From NCBI GenBank assembly GCA_025716855.1, contig JAIXMQ010000005.1:1-64000 (forward strand): a DNA stretch of 64,000 bases. The letters run 5' to 3'. The notes below the pieces were generated by a model that was not told where the DNA came from, made no database searches, and saw only the letters and a list, made by a program, of their open reading frames with translations. Position numbers and translations under genes: made by a program. Positions 46,300-58,393 of this stretch are shown here, piece by piece; the stretch's first letter is position 1, and each line of letters starts with the position of its first letter. Source of the DNA: Pilaira anomala. Taxonomy: Eukaryota; Mucoromycota; Mucoromycetes; Mucorales; Mucoraceae.

Positions 46300-49000
46300 A
46301 TGATATTTAAAAAGTTTACGTTATTCTTATTATTGGTGACAACATGGTTATCTTTTGCTTCATGTTCTTTATTTAGTACAAATAGAGAAGGAGGAGAAAG
46401 AAAGAGTATCTATGATTTATTGACAATTGATAAACGGTTTACAAAGTTCTTGCAACATATTGAAGATACAGGGGCAGTAGATGAATTCAAATCGATCAAG
46501 AAGGGTACTGTCTTTGCACCTGTAAATGAAGCTTTTGATAGTGAAAAATTGATTATGTATCGTAATTTGGAAAAGGAACAAGTGCTCTATCATTTGATTC
46601 CTGTCTCTATCAAGTCTGGTGAACTTTATGATGGCGAACTCTTGGAGACCGAAGCCAAGTTGCATAACATTACTCAAATGCTCAAGGTTAAAAACTCTTT
46701 CAAAGGTGATATCTCTGTAGGCACTGATAGTGGTCAAGAAGAAAGTCATGTTATTGAAGCTGATATGGATGCTTCTAATGGTGTAATTCATTTGGTTGGA
46801 AAAGTATTGTCTTTACCAAACTACGTGGGTAAGTCTTTCTATATCATTTAATCATTCAAATTATTTATCAAAAAAAAAAAAAAAAAAAATAGACGAAACA
46901 TTGGGTTCAGTTGAAGAGACAAGAAACTATTTAGACCTCGCTAAAAAGGCCAATATTGATCAAGACTTGAGACAAGGGAAGGCAATCACTGTCTTTGTAT
47001 CTAAAGATGACTTCTTTGGTGATGACTTTGATTCTGTACAGAAAAAATACCTCTTGGGCAGTGGAGAAGGCAAGAAGGATTTGGCTCGTTACTTGAATCA
47101 TCAAATTGCTACTGGTATTCATTATGCTGGTTCTTTCAAGGAAGGTAAAACTGTAGTCAAGACTGTTGAGAAATCTGAAGATCTTGAAGTTGAAGCTAAA
47201 TACAATAAGCTTTTACCTTCTACACTTACTGTGAACGGTGTTAAAGTGATTCATTCTGATATTTTATCTGCTAATGGTACCGTAAAAAAAAAAAAAAAAT
47301 ATGTATATGTAAAAAAAAAAAAAAAAAAAATTTTTCTCACGCATTCTAATTAACAGGTGTAATTCATGTCTTGGAAAGCCCACTTTTGCCTAAAAATAAA
47401 GAATTTGTCAAGTTAACTGCACGTAAGGTCTTATCTGGTATGAATGCAACACGATTCATTGAATTATTTGATCAAAACGGCCTCGGTGATTATTTGGATG
47501 AACAAGATGAACCTCGTACAATTTTAGCTCCGCCAAATGATTCATTGGATGAAAAGACATTGACATTCAAGAAATCTGTAAAGGATTTATTAAAGTATCA
47601 TATCATTCATGGTCGATTTGATAAACCTGATCTTCAAGACAATTCTCTTTTAGAGACTGAATCTCATAGTGATTTAGGTGATGCTTATCAACGTATTGAT
47701 GTTCATACAAAAGATAATATTCAGTTTGGTAAATCAAGTGTAATTGGTGACCCAGGTAAAAATTATATAATAATAATAAATCATGATGATCTAATGTTTA
47801 CATATATCTTCTATAGTTAAAGTTGGTGATCATTTGGTAATTTATCCTGTTGCAAACTCACTTATATTGCCTGAGAACGCATTAGAAACACTTCCAACCA
47901 ACTTGGATCTTTCTACTTTTGTAGCTGGTTTATATGCCTCTGATGCCAAACGTGATATTCGTGATGCTAAAGGAATTACAATCTATGCGCCTAATAATGA
48001 AGCTTTCCAACGTCTTGGTCTCCTTGCTAAGTATCTTTTAAAACCTGATTCCTCCAAGGACTTGAAGAGTGTTGTAACTTACCATGCCATTCGTGGGGTC
48101 TTTTATAAGGATACAACAGACGATGGAGAACAACGTCATACCACTTTATCCAATGGAGCTGAAATCACTTTAAACAAGACAGGAAATGGTATCTTTGTAC
48201 GTGGTAGTGGTGCAGCTGATGGCGATGACCGTACCACCATTGGTAAGGTTATCAAGACAGATGTATTGGCCTCGAATGGTGTAATTCATACTATTGATCG
48301 TGTTCAAGTACCTAATACACTTCGTGTGACAAATCGTGATCTTTTATCAACCGGAAACACAAACAGTTTGGTCAAGCTCTTGGAACGTGCAGGCTTGTCA
48401 GATAAGGTCTTGGATGGTTTAGACAAGGACTCACCCTATACTGTGTTGGCACCTAATGATCGTGCATTTGGCAAAGTAAATTTAGGTGATTTATTGGAAG
48501 ATCGTGAAAAGCTTATTCGTTTGGCTAGATCTCATATCTTACCTGTCTCATTACCTCGTCTCGATAGTGGAGAAATCAGTTCAAATTACTTCCATTATAA
48601 TATCTTTGGTCAAAAGAAGTATGATAATGATGACCGTGAAGATCCTAAAGATATTCCTTATCTTGGCGTTGATATTCCTACTTTGAACAAGGATGAATAT
48701 ATTGTATTTAGTAAGAATGTAGCAGGTGGATATACAGTACGTATTAAGGGTACACTTCAAGATTATGCTCAAGTGGTTGATCTTGGTCAATCTAGTGCAA
48801 AAGGTGGTGTCATTGAAATGGATAATGTATTGCTTCCTAAGAAGGAGAGTGATAAGCAAGGTCTTTCTTGGTGGGCAGTTGCATTAATTGTCATTGGCTC
48901 ACTTATCGGTGTTGTTCTTGCTGCTCTTGGTATTTATGCTGGTTGGAGATATTATCAATCACGTCGTGATGGTCGTATTTCTTTGGACACTCCTCGCTAA
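46300..49000 (+). CDS. Fasciclin (FAS1) repeat membrane protein
   Basis: Four exons, 46300-46828, 46893-47276, 47357-47755 and 47817-49000, join in phase to 831 residues. A signal peptide (FTLFLLLVTTWLSFASC) starts the protein. About five tandem FAS1-like modules follow, each ending in the H-box-type strand (SNGVIHLVGKVLSLP, ANGVIHVLESPLLP, SNGVIHTIDRVQVP, KGGVIEMDNVLLP). One transmembrane helix near residues 785-810 (WWAVALIVIGSLIGVVLAAL) and a short basic tail make it type I. FAS1 proteins act in adhesion or at the vacuole; yeast YLR001C is a comparable large FAS1 protein. Intron 2 uses donor GGTACC, weaker than the rest, but only this junction restores the ANGVIHV strand. It is tandem after the permease (about 300 nt). 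Confidence 0.9.
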
Positions 49001-49360
49001 AGAAAAAAAAACATTTTATTCCTTCACACACACACACATTGCTATTGTTTTTTTTAATAATATATTAAAAAAAAAAATCAAGTAAATAAATAAATAAAAA
49101 AAAAAAACTTATTTTCAACAAATACATATGTATAATGATGCATTTATTAAAAGATTCATGTACATACACTGTGTGAACGCATAATATTATAAAATACATA
49201 ACTTCATGATGATGTTACACGTGTGTGTTCGCAGTTACTATGTTTCTATCTCATTTATTAGGTTCATCTACTTTAATTATTTGTGGCGTTGTTCTCTTAC
49301 TCTCAGGATTAAGTTATCATGAGTAATGAGCAGCGATTACTAGATACTTGTTTTAGCGCT

Positions 49361-49402
<42 letters not shown>

Positions 49403-49652
49403 ATTTTTTTTTCAAGTTTGACTCATTAGATTTCTTAAAGACAATATAGTATTGTTAGCACACTAAAATTATATCATACGCAATTAAAAATAATTACACA
49501 CACACACACCACACGCTACGCCATATTCGCAGTTTATATTTTTTTGCTGAATAAACACTGATTCATCATCAGTAATAATGCAGTCCCCGAATATGCGAGA
49601 AAAAAAAAAATATAAAAATAAATCGAGTTTCTTCTTTTTTCTTCTTTTTTTT
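49001..49652. other. Intergenic region
   Basis: 650 nt with a 34-nt A run (about 49366-49399) and a CA tract near 49500. No recognisable gene. A more upstream in-frame ATG at 49578 exists for the next gene but precedes a Lys/Phe low-complexity stretch. Confidence 0.55.
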
Positions 49653-50829
49653 ATGAATTTACTTTCTAGTGTGTTTCGAATTCAATACAAAGTTCCTAAA
49701 CAAGCTTCATTGATACTTTTACTGAAAAAAAACATGACAACCGGTACAGAAAAATCTAGTATTCTTAATTGGGCATCCAAAGATGGAGAGTTCAGACGTC
49801 AACAATCTACTTTTCGTGATATGATTGAAGCAGATGAAAATGCAAAATTCGCAGCGGAACCGTAAGTTTTTATACATATTATAAAATTAAATAATAAATG
49901 TTTATTAAATCTACGTAAATAGTGATCGTTATCATCTTTATATCTCATGGGCATGTCCTTGGGCTCATCGTACAGCTATGGTACGTCAATTAAAGGGATT
50001 GGATAAATTGATTGGACTCTCTGCAGTTGATTACTTGATGTTGGATAAAGGGTGGAAGTTTTCCACTACGGAAGAATGTCCTGGTGCTATTCCAGATACG
50101 ATTAATCATGCAAACCATGTTCGAGATCTTTATTTCAAGGTCAATCCTGATTATGAAGGACGTTTCACTGTACCTATTTTATGGGATAAAAAGTTACAAA
50201 CGATTGTTAATAATGAAAGTTCAGAAATTATTCGTATGTTTAATACTGCTTTTAACAAGTATTTACCAAAAGAACAAGCAGAATTAAATTATTATCCTGA
50301 ATCACTTCGTGAAGAAATTGATGAAAAGAATGGGTGGATTTATGATACAATTAATAATGGTGTTTATAAATCTGGATTTGCTACAACACAAAAAGCATGT
50401 AAGTAGTACAAAAATGCGCCTCATGTATATATATATATATATTTATCCGTTTTATTATTATTATTATAAGATGAAAACAATGTATATCCTTTATTTGAAT
50501 CTTTGGATAGAGTTGAAAAGTTACTTGAAGGCAAGAAATATTTAGTACAAGAACAATTTACAGAAGCAGATATTCGTTTATTTACAACGATTGTAAGATT
50601 TGATCCAGTTTATTTTGGTCACTTCAAATGTAACTTGAAATCAATTGAATTTGGGTATCCTAATATCTTGAAATGGGCTCGTCGTATCTATCAAAAGCCA
50701 GGTGTAAAAGAAACTGTCAATATGGATCATATTAAAGGTCATTATTATATGTCTCATAGACAAATTAATCCTACTCAAGTTGTACCCGTAGGTACAGGTC
50801 CTGACCTGGATGTTCATGTTGACCAATAA
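49653..50829 (+). CDS. ECM4: Glutathionyl-hydroquinone reductase / omega-class GST (ECM4 type)
   Basis: Three exons, 49653-49861, 49923-50398 and 50471-50829, join in phase to 347 residues. The catalytic CPWAHR motif (Cys81) lies in LYISWACPWAHRTAMVRQLKG; other family blocks are VPILWDKKLQTIVNNESSEI and the helical domain with FTEADIRLFTTIVRFDPVYF and the ending VNMDHIKGHYYMSH. These enzymes reduce glutathionyl-hydroquinones with glutathione and have thioltransferase activity. Two starts are possible: 49653 gives a 27-residue basic, Leu-rich leader that could be a mitochondrial presequence; 49734 gives MTTGTEKSSILNW, the usual cytosolic start. Both may be used. Family call secure. Confidence 0.9.
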
Positions 50830-50981
50830 TTTTTTATTATTTCGTACTACCACCATTTACAAAATAAGAGAAAAAGGACGTAATCGTTTCAAAAATAAAT
50901 GATTTTTTTTTTTTTTTTTTATAATAATGGTTTTTATTTCTTACAAATAAAAACAATAGATATATATTTTTTTTTATTTAT

Positions 50982-51186
50982 TTACACGCCTTCCATTTGA
51001 CCTTCCAACTCATCCATTTCAGCCTTGGCTTCCTTGTATTTAGCTTCCAAGTCAGCGTTCTTCTTATCCCAAACAGAAATTTCTTGTTGAATCTTTACGG
51101 CCTTCTTACCAAGTTGTTCAGCACGTAAATCAGCCTCACGGAAACTTTTATATATAATTAGTATAAAGTCTCTCTCTCTCTCTCTC

Positions 51187-51220
<34 letters not shown>

Positions 51221-51508
51221 AATCTATAAACAAACTTACTCGGTATTAGCTTGCTTTAAATTGGCTTCAGCAGTTTCAAGTGCTTCTTCTAACTCTTTGG
51301 CACGAGCTTGAAGAGTACTCAACTCGTTTTCCTTGTTTTCATGTTCAGCTTCAAGGGCACGAGCCTTCTCTTCTAATTCAGTAGCACGCTTGTTAGCAGT
51401 ATCGACTTCAGAACGAAGTGTAGCGAGTTTCTGTTATATTAGAGAGTAAGTACTTTTTGTTTATAGTATAAACTTGTTTATAATACATACCTCCTTAAAC
51501 TTTTCCAT
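50982..51508 (-). CDS. Tropomyosin, short form
   Basis: Three exons, 51508-51491, 51430-51240 and 51144-50982, join in phase to 123 residues. The whole protein is one heptad coiled coil with no Pro. The start MEKFKEKLATLRSEVDTANK matches the N terminus of fission-yeast Cdc8 (MDKLREK...), and the end FREADLRAEQLGKKAVKI...AELDELEGQ-like pattern matches its C-terminal part. Tropomyosin binds along actin filaments and stabilises cables for myosin-V transport and cytokinesis. Known fungal forms are 161 or 199 residues; this is about 38 shorter, close to one actin-binding period. The introns (60 and 95 nt) contain no further in-phase coding exon that I can see. Intron 2 is largely a CT repeat. Confidence 0.85.
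51169..51220. repeat. CT microsatellite in tropomyosin intron 2
   Basis: Near-perfect CT repeat with two TTTC interruptions; it makes up more than half of the 95-nt intron. Confidence 0.95.
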
Positions 51509-51713
51509 TAGATGTTATATAAATGATGAAAGAAAAGAAAAAAAAAAAAAAAGGGGGGAGCCTACTTGTTTAAAAAAAAAAAAAAAGGGCTGTTTTTTTT
51601 AATCGGGGCTTAAAGAATATAAAAATGTGATACTTACCCAAAACATAAGGTCTGGCACACTTGTAAAATGATTTGATTGGATTAAATGAAATAAATTAAA
51701 AATAGTACACTTT

Positions 51714-53468
51714 TTATTTTATTTGAATGGTTTGTTGATGTGGAAAGTTTCCTATTAGTATTCTCATACTAACTAAAGAAGACTCGAATTTAAATTCAAG
51801 TGAGACTGAAGTTAGTAGTGTTTCTTGTTTAACAGGAGTATAATGATAGAAACTTTTTTCAGGTTGGTTTAATTGGGAAAGTATAAAACACGTGGATTCA
51901 GGTAATTGAAGTGTATTATCTAGTATGAAATGGCGTATATTTGAGTTTGACATATCAAATTCTGTATACTTTTCGAGTTGATGAAATGAACAGTGAATCA
52001 AGTGTATTGTATCAAGTGATTTTACTTGGTTTGATAACGCGTTTAAAAAATGAGGTGTAATCAATACACCTTCCAAGTTTAAAAATATAAGTTTTGAATG
52101 GCAAAGTAGTCGTTGTGATGAGTTGAAGTAAATTAAGTTTGGTGTGGATTCATTCATTATCGTAGTAGAAAGATAGGGTGGTTCACTTGGTCTCTTTTGT
52201 TCAATTTGAATCAATAGATCTTGTAAGTTGGGACATTCTGTCAAGATAAAGCTTAAATCAATTGATTTCAATACGGATTTTGAAAGGTTAATTTTTAAAG
52301 ATTGAATCGATTGTCCATAACTCGTCAAATGTCTTGCATAAGGTAATCCTGTTTGTTCATATATAAAGAAGTTGCGAACGAGTACATAATTCATGAGAAG
52401 AGCTGCCGAATGTTGGTTTGTTGTTGTTGTTGTTGTCTCCAACTTGATATCAGTTCTTTCTGATCTTCCGTTCTCGATTTGAAATTGAACTTTAGATGTT
52501 GTATGCTGCTTGAGGTGATTTAAGAAATCAGCCATGAATTCATCAAGTGTACAGGTACCATTCATCTTGATAGATAAAGAAGATTGTTTCAAACGATAAA
52601 TAAAAGGTAAATATTCTAATATCAAGAACTGAGCAATTTTGAATTTATCTTTTTCCCAATCTGAATTCGGTTGATTGATACGTACATCAAATACGTTTAG
52701 ATTGACAAATCGATTCATAATATAACGAAAGTAATGTATAGAGAATTTTGTAAGAAATAATTGAAGTGTCTTTAAAGTAGGATATGCCAATGTTGTTATC
52801 ATAGACTGGTGATTGTCTTTTGGGTCATAAAGTGGATGACCAAGTTCAATCACAAGTGTTTCTAATTTCTTACATACATTAAATAACTGATCAAAATAAA
52901 CAAGCACTCTTTGACTACCATCAATCATGGTTAAATATTTTAAATTCTCAAAAGAATTCAAATAATTCAAGATACCACCAAATTCTAAATCCAAAACAGT
53001 ACTGCATGTACAAGGTACATGTAATTCTTCAATCGATTGACGATACCGATACGCTACCGAATAAAAGTACGGAGGAGTAGATCGCCAAAAAGAACTAACG
53101 GATATCTTTCTTAATTTGTCAAGTGGTACAGAAAAATTGGATAACAACCATTGGGAATATGTGTTGTTGTCTAGTTGCAGTACGTAGATAGTTGAACAAG
53201 CACGAATTAAATGGTTGAATTTGTTAATATCTAATTGATTATGTTTGCCTATTTTTAAAGATCGAACCAAGGCACCGGTTGTCTCTAAGCTACGGATAAG
53301 CTCAACTAATCTTGTATCTTGATGAATATGAATTGAAGAGAAAAAGAGTTGTTTGGCGGGATTGTGCCATGCTTTACAAACTAATTGACAATTAATTTGT
53401 GTATTGGCTGGAACTAAGTTGAATATTTGAACAAGTAGTTCAGAAGCCAGGTGAGTAGCTTTGGTCAT
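51714..53468 (-). CDS. F-box and leucine-rich-repeat protein
   Basis: A single uninterrupted frame of 584 residues, unusual in this intron-rich window. The N terminus (about residues 5-48) is an F-box: HLASELLVQIFNLVPANTQI, then CQLVCKAWHNPAKQLFFSSI, which docks Skp1 in an SCF ubiquitin ligase. The remainder shows degenerate leucine-rich repeats (VRSLKIGKH, LRKISVSSFW, LKTLQLFLTKF, LQDLLIQIEQK), the presumed substrate-binding part. F-box/LRR proteins of this kind form large, fast-evolving families in Mucorales, and the broken gene at 19.6-20.6 kb is similar in type. Substrate unknown. Its 3' end lies about 205 nt upstream of the tropomyosin start, same strand. Confidence 0.85.
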   Translation of the reverse strand: MTKATHLASELLVQIFNLVPANTQINCQLVCKAWHNPAKQLFFSSIHIHQDTRLVELIRSLETTGALVRSLKIGKHNQLDINKFNHLIRACSTIYVLQLDNNTYSQWLLSNFSVPLDKLRKISVSSFWRSTPPYFYSVAYRYRQSIEELHVPCTCSTVLDLEFGGILNYLNSFENLKYLTMIDGSQRVLVYFDQLFNVCKKLETLVIELGHPLYDPKDNHQSMITTLAYPTLKTLQLFLTKFSIHYFRYIMNRFVNLNVFDVRINQPNSDWEKDKFKIAQFLILEYLPFIYRLKQSSLSIKMNGTCTLDEFMADFLNHLKQHTTSKVQFQIENGRSERTDIKLETTTTTTNQHSAALLMNYVLVRNFFIYEQTGLPYARHLTSYGQSIQSLKINLSKSVLKSIDLSFILTECPNLQDLLIQIEQKRPSEPPYLSTTIMNESTPNLIYFNSSQRLLCHSKLIFLNLEGVLITPHFLNALSNQVKSLDTIHLIHCSFHQLEKYTEFDMSNSNIRHFILDNTLQLPESTCFILSQLNQPEKSFYHYTPVKQETLLTSVSLEFKFESSLVSMRILIGNFPHQQTIQIK

Positions 53469-53674
53469 TTTTTTGTATTGAAAATATTACAAAAGAAGAA
53501 AGGGAGTAAAAAAAAAAAAAAAAAAAGGTCATTTGCATTTATTTATTTCAACAAATGGGCTGAGATCATGTGGTACGCATAAAAAAAAAAGTAGGAGACT
53601 TAATAAGGGTCTACGCGCCTAAGATTTTTATTTTTATTTTTTATTTTTTCTTCTAGCATAACCCTGTTTTAACA

Positions 53675-54915
53675 ATGTGTGGTCGATTCTGTTGTTCACT
53701 TGCTCCTAAATCGCTCATTAATAAACTTCAGGAGGATAAAATAGTTAGCCAAAACGAGATAATAGAGTGGAGAGAAAAAGAAAAATATCATCCAAGTTAT
53801 AACGTATGCCCTTCAAAATATATTGTGACAATGTATCAAGATATTAAAACCAAACAACTCGTCCTACACTCTATGGTAATTTTTGTTTTTCCTCCGAAGT
53901 ATAGTGCTATTTATACCCGTTTTATTTATAGCAATGGGGCTTCATTCCTTCATGGTCTAAAAGGTCTGACATGACAAAGGTACAAAAAAAAAAAAAAAGA
54001 CTCGCGTAGGACACAAAAAAAAGATTCTAATTTTGGACTTTTTGAGAAGCCTATCAATGCAAGATTAGAGACACTTGAAGAACCCAAATCTTTATTTGAT
54101 ACAGCAAAAAGAAAGAATACACGATGTGTTATTATAACAGAAGGGTAAACAAAGACAAAAAAAAAAAAAAAAATTCTCATAAAAACTCATCAAATTTTTA
54201 ACGTGTTAGATTTTATGAATGGAAGAAACTTTCGGGTAATAATAAGAAACGACCTTACTTTATAAAGCGAAAGGATGGTGAATGTATGGTATTTGCTGGA
54301 TTATATGATACAAATGCATTGATAGTAGGAGAAAGAATCCATACATGTGTTATCATTACTACAGAATCAAAAGGTCCTTTTAGATCAATTCATGATAGAA
54401 TGCCTGTGATTCTTGAACATGATGATATTCGTACTTGGTTGAATAATGCTTTGGATTGGTCTGAATCTGTGATCGATTTATTGAAACCGTTTAAAGGGGG
54501 ACTTGAATGGTATCAAGTGTCAAACGATGTGGGGCCTGTCAAAAATGATTCGCCTAGTTTAATTGTACCCATTGATAATAAAAAGTGCTCTATTTTTCAA
54601 TTCTTGAAAAAAGAAGTTAAAATCCAAGATAAAGAAAGAGAAGGATTACTCGAAGAAGAATCCAAGGTAAAGCTTGAAGGTAGAGCAGAAGAATCCAAGG
54701 TGAAACTTGAAGACAAAGAAGAAGAAGATAAAGAAGATCATGTAATGTATAATTTTATTATTATTTACTTTTTTTTTTAAAAAAAAAACTAATACATACA
54801 TAAGACAAGGAAACGTAAATCTACAAACACAACAAGCGAAAAAGACACAAAAAAGAAAAAAGTCGCAACAACAGCAACACTACCAAAAATAACGAATTTC
54901 TTTATGAAAAAGTAG
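53675..54915 (+). CDS. SRAP-domain protein, HMCES/YedK type, frame broken at an A15 run
   Basis: SRAP proteins crosslink to abasic sites in single-stranded DNA through Cys2. Exons: 53675-53875, 53932-54144, 54209-54741 and 54805-54915. Family motifs: MCGRF (catalytic Cys2), HPSYNVCPSK, SMQWGFIPSWSKRSD, PINARLETL, TEGFYEWKK (across a splice) and TTESKGPFRSIHDRMPVIL with the conserved His. After MTKVQ a run of 15 A (53984-53998) puts the next codons into a stop; one A fewer would read straight into DSRRTQKKDSNFGLFEKPINAR. I also could not reconcile one base of phase around 54232-54241; this may be a counting error of mine. The C-terminal tail is Lys/Glu-rich and ends PKITNFFMKK. Either a pseudogene in the making, a sequencing slip, or a true slippery site. 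Confidence 0.8.
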
Positions 54916-54944
54916 TAATATAGCAAAATAGGTATGTTTTTTTT

Positions 54945-56422
54945 TTAATAATCTGCAGCCCAACCATTGGCTTTTAAGAAATCTTCAATGGCTTCACGAA
55001 GTGATAAGTTTGGAATTAACTGGCTTTCTGTACAAGGTCTTCTTGTAATAGGATCAAAATTTCCATTTCTTTTGAAATGATCTAATAATGATTGACGTTC
55101 ATATGTAATTCCGTCTAGGTATATATATATTTTGTCAGTCATATTATAATGAAATAAATTGTCCCTATTCCTTTTTTTTTTTACCTGGCGTGAAGACTGG
55201 ATCATGCATAATATTGAATGAAATTTTATCCAAATAGGCATCAGGAATTTCACGTCTCTTTTAAGAAAAATTAATATGGATATTGATAAAAAAAAAGAGA
55301 GAGAGAAACTTACGTGTGAATTATCTTTCGATTGAACAAATACAGTTTCAACTTTTGATAAACGTTCATCCTATAATAATAATATACTGTATGAGATGAT
55401 GATCATTTTACTGATCAAAAAGAATTTTACCATATTATAATTTATTGTCTCAATTGCTTCTTCATCATTTGCTTGACTTAATAATTCAGCCCTTTCTTTT
55501 TCAATTAAACCTTTCACATAACGTAATAGTTCATCTTCTTTTTCAAGTCGAATCGCTTCATCGTCATCCCATTTCTATAATATAATGAAAAATTTAAATA
55601 CAATACATATTACATTTTAATTATATCACATACTCTTTTTCTAGCGACAAGTAATGCTTGAATAATATCATTGACGTATTTTACTTTTTGTTGAATTGCT
55701 AATTCGTAACCTAAAAAATTGTTTAATTCATCAAGATAAAACTCATAAATGTATGTACCATACCCGTCTTTAATTTATTTAATGCTGTATTGTAAGCAAA
55801 AAAGTTATAAATTAGTCAATTTGTTATACCTTTTTGTTTTTTCTTATTGTTTTACCTTCTGTATGCTGCTTTTTCTCAATAAGTGCTTGTCCAATCTAAA
55901 AAAAAAAAAGTTATAAAAAATATAATTCAATTAGGTAGATATATATATATATACCAGATAATATGCTTTCACTATTTATAAAATTAATAATTTGTATCTA
56001 TAGAATTATTATTATTATTACCTGTGGAAGGGTCTAATTCAATTGCTCTTCTACAATCTGATATAACTTGGTCATATTTCTCCAACTAAAAAAAATATAT
56101 TGTAAGTTCACAAGTTGTATCACATAATGTAATTTATTATAGTTACCTTTGAATAACATAAAGCGCGGTTTGTATAATAGACAGGTACAGTCGAGTCTTT
56201 TATCTATTAATATAAAATTGAATAACATGTCTATATATATTTTTTTAAAAGTAAGTTATGTCATTACAATGGCAGAAGTATATTCTTTAATGGCATCTTC
56301 ATAACGCTTCTCAGAAAAGAGTTTATTACCTATAAAATAGCATTAGAAAAAAAAAAAAAATAGAGTCAATTTATGCTAATGTTACCAGCTGCTTTATGCT
56401 TATCTGCTTCTTCTCTTGACAT
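54945..56422 (-). CDS. CHIP/STUB1-type E3 ubiquitin ligase (TPR plus U-box)
   Basis: Twelve small exons join in phase to 272 residues: 56422-56386, 56329-56268, 56203-56147, 56085-56022, 55971-55955, 55895-55856, 55784-55764, 55710-55634, 55574-55431, 55370-55314, 55257-55185 and 55114-54945. The N-terminal half holds TPR repeats (AAGNKLFSEKRYEDAIKEYT, VYYTNRALCYSK, CRRAIELDPST) that bind the EEVD tails of Hsp70/Hsp90. A charged helical linker leads to the U-box: IPDAYLDKISFNIMHDPVFTP, DGITYERQSLLDHFKR, FDPITRRPC, then QLIPNLSLREAIEDFLK and the terminal NGWAADY, close to human CHIP. It ubiquitylates chaperone-bound misfolded clients. Two exons are only 17 and 21 nt. Its stop is about 30 nt from the SRAP gene stop, tail to tail. 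Confidence 0.92.
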
Positions 56423-56461
56423 GATTATTTTTAAAGACTTTTTTTTAAAAAAAAAAAGGCG

Positions 56462-56498
<37 letters not shown>

Positions 56499-56632
56499 TA
56501 TATTTAACCTCGGGGAAAAGGTTAAAAAAATAATTACCTCGTGCCAACTGTACCTTTTTTATAATTTCTTTTTTTTTTTTTTTTTTTTTTTCTTTTTCCC
56601 TTTTTTTTTTTTCTTCTCTTTATCTTTATATA

Positions 56633-56837
56633 ATGTCTGGTAAAGGAGTTGTTCGTAGCATGTAAGTAAGTTTGAAAGAAGATAAGAAAAGATAGTTACT
56701 CATGAAATAATAAAATAGTAAGAATATTGCAAAAGGCTTTAGTGATGTACAAATTAAAGTACGTGAAGCAACTTCTAATGACCCTTGGGGACCAAGTGGT
56801 ACTTTAATGAACGAAATTGCTCAACTTACTTTTAATG

Positions 56838-56872
<35 letters not shown>

Positions 56873-58008
56873 AACAAAAAACCATATCATATTAATATAC
56901 CCCCCCTTCTTCTTTAATAGATCTGATTTCATTGAAATTATGGATATGATTGATAAAAGATTAAATGATAAAGGTAAAAACTGGAGACATGTTTTCAAGG
57001 TATAAAAAAAAAATAATGTTCTAGCCCTTTTGTGTGTGTGTGTATGTGTGTGTGTATGTTTGATTGTGTATCTAACTAATTAATATATAGGCTTTATTGT
57101 TGTTGGATTATTGCTTGCACGTGGGTTCTGAAAATGTAGTTTTGTACGCCAAAGAAAATATCTATGTAGTAAAGACATTGAAAGAATTTCAACATTTAGA
57201 AGAAAACGGAAAAGATGTTGGAGCTAATGTACGTCAAAAAGCTAAAGATATTAGTAATTTATTAGTAGACGATAATCGATTAAAAGAAGAAAGACGTCAA
57301 AGACAAGGGATGCGAGATCGAATGGCAAACGTTGGAGATTATTTAAACGAGAGTGTACGTCGAATTAATGGAGAGAATAATAACGAAAATAATGCACGTA
57401 GTTGGGATGATGAAAATGAATTAAAAAAGGCTTTAGCTGAAAGTAAACGAATTGCTCAAGAAGAAGAAAAGAATAGACGTCAAGGTGATGATGATTTAGA
57501 AAAAGCTTTACAAATTAGTCAACAAGAAGCTTTTGAACAGGAAAAGAAGAAGAAGGAAGCTCTTGAAAAGGAAAATGCTGCTAATCTATTTGGTTCCTTC
57601 TCTGGATTTCCATCTCAACAACAACAACCGTTTAATTCACCTATGAACAATCCATATCAATTGCAGCAGCAACAACAGCCTCAATTCCAGCAGCAGCCTC
57701 AATTCCAGCAGCAACCTCAAGTCCCGCAGCAGCCTCAATTGCAGTTAGAGTGGACTCAATCGAATAATTCATTTCAAACACAAAATAATCCCTACCAACA
57801 ACAACAGGTACAAAATCCTTACTTGCAACAAAATCAATTTAATGCATCAGGTCTTCAAGCTCAGATGACAGGATTTGTTTCTCCTTCTCCCCAGCAACAG
57901 CAGCAGACCAGTATGGATTTCTTTTCTCCTCAGCAACAACAACAACAACAACAAGGACTTCAAGCACAAATGACAGGGTTTCCATCTTCTCCACAACCAT
58001 TATTCCAG

Positions 58009-58039
<31 letters not shown>

Positions 58040-58357
58040 TTCAAACACCTTATCAAACAAGTATGGTAACTGGAACTAATCCATTTTCTCAACAACAAGC
58101 TATTCAGCCTCAGCAACAACATGATTATAGTGGATTAGTATTTGGTGGTAATAGATCACCTCAACCTCAACCTCAACAACAACCATTATTTGGTAATACA
58201 ACACCCAAATTTAGTTTCAATACACCTGTATCTTCTTCTCCATCTCCTGCTTTTGCAACTACTACACCAAATAATGCCTTTAGTTCTTCTTCTCCTCAAC
58301 CATCTCCATCTGATCTAAAGTACGCTAAATTAAACGCATTATTATCTAACAAAGAGT

Positions 58358-58393
<36 letters not shown>

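Noticed and set aside
46417..46791. 124-codon minus-strand frame
   Set aside because: It is antisense to the first FAS1 exon, whose signal peptide and FAS1 motifs are clear.
57839..58060. Open frame on the minus strand rich in Val and Gly
   Set aside because: It is the reverse complement of the Gln-coding CAA/CAG repeats of epsin.
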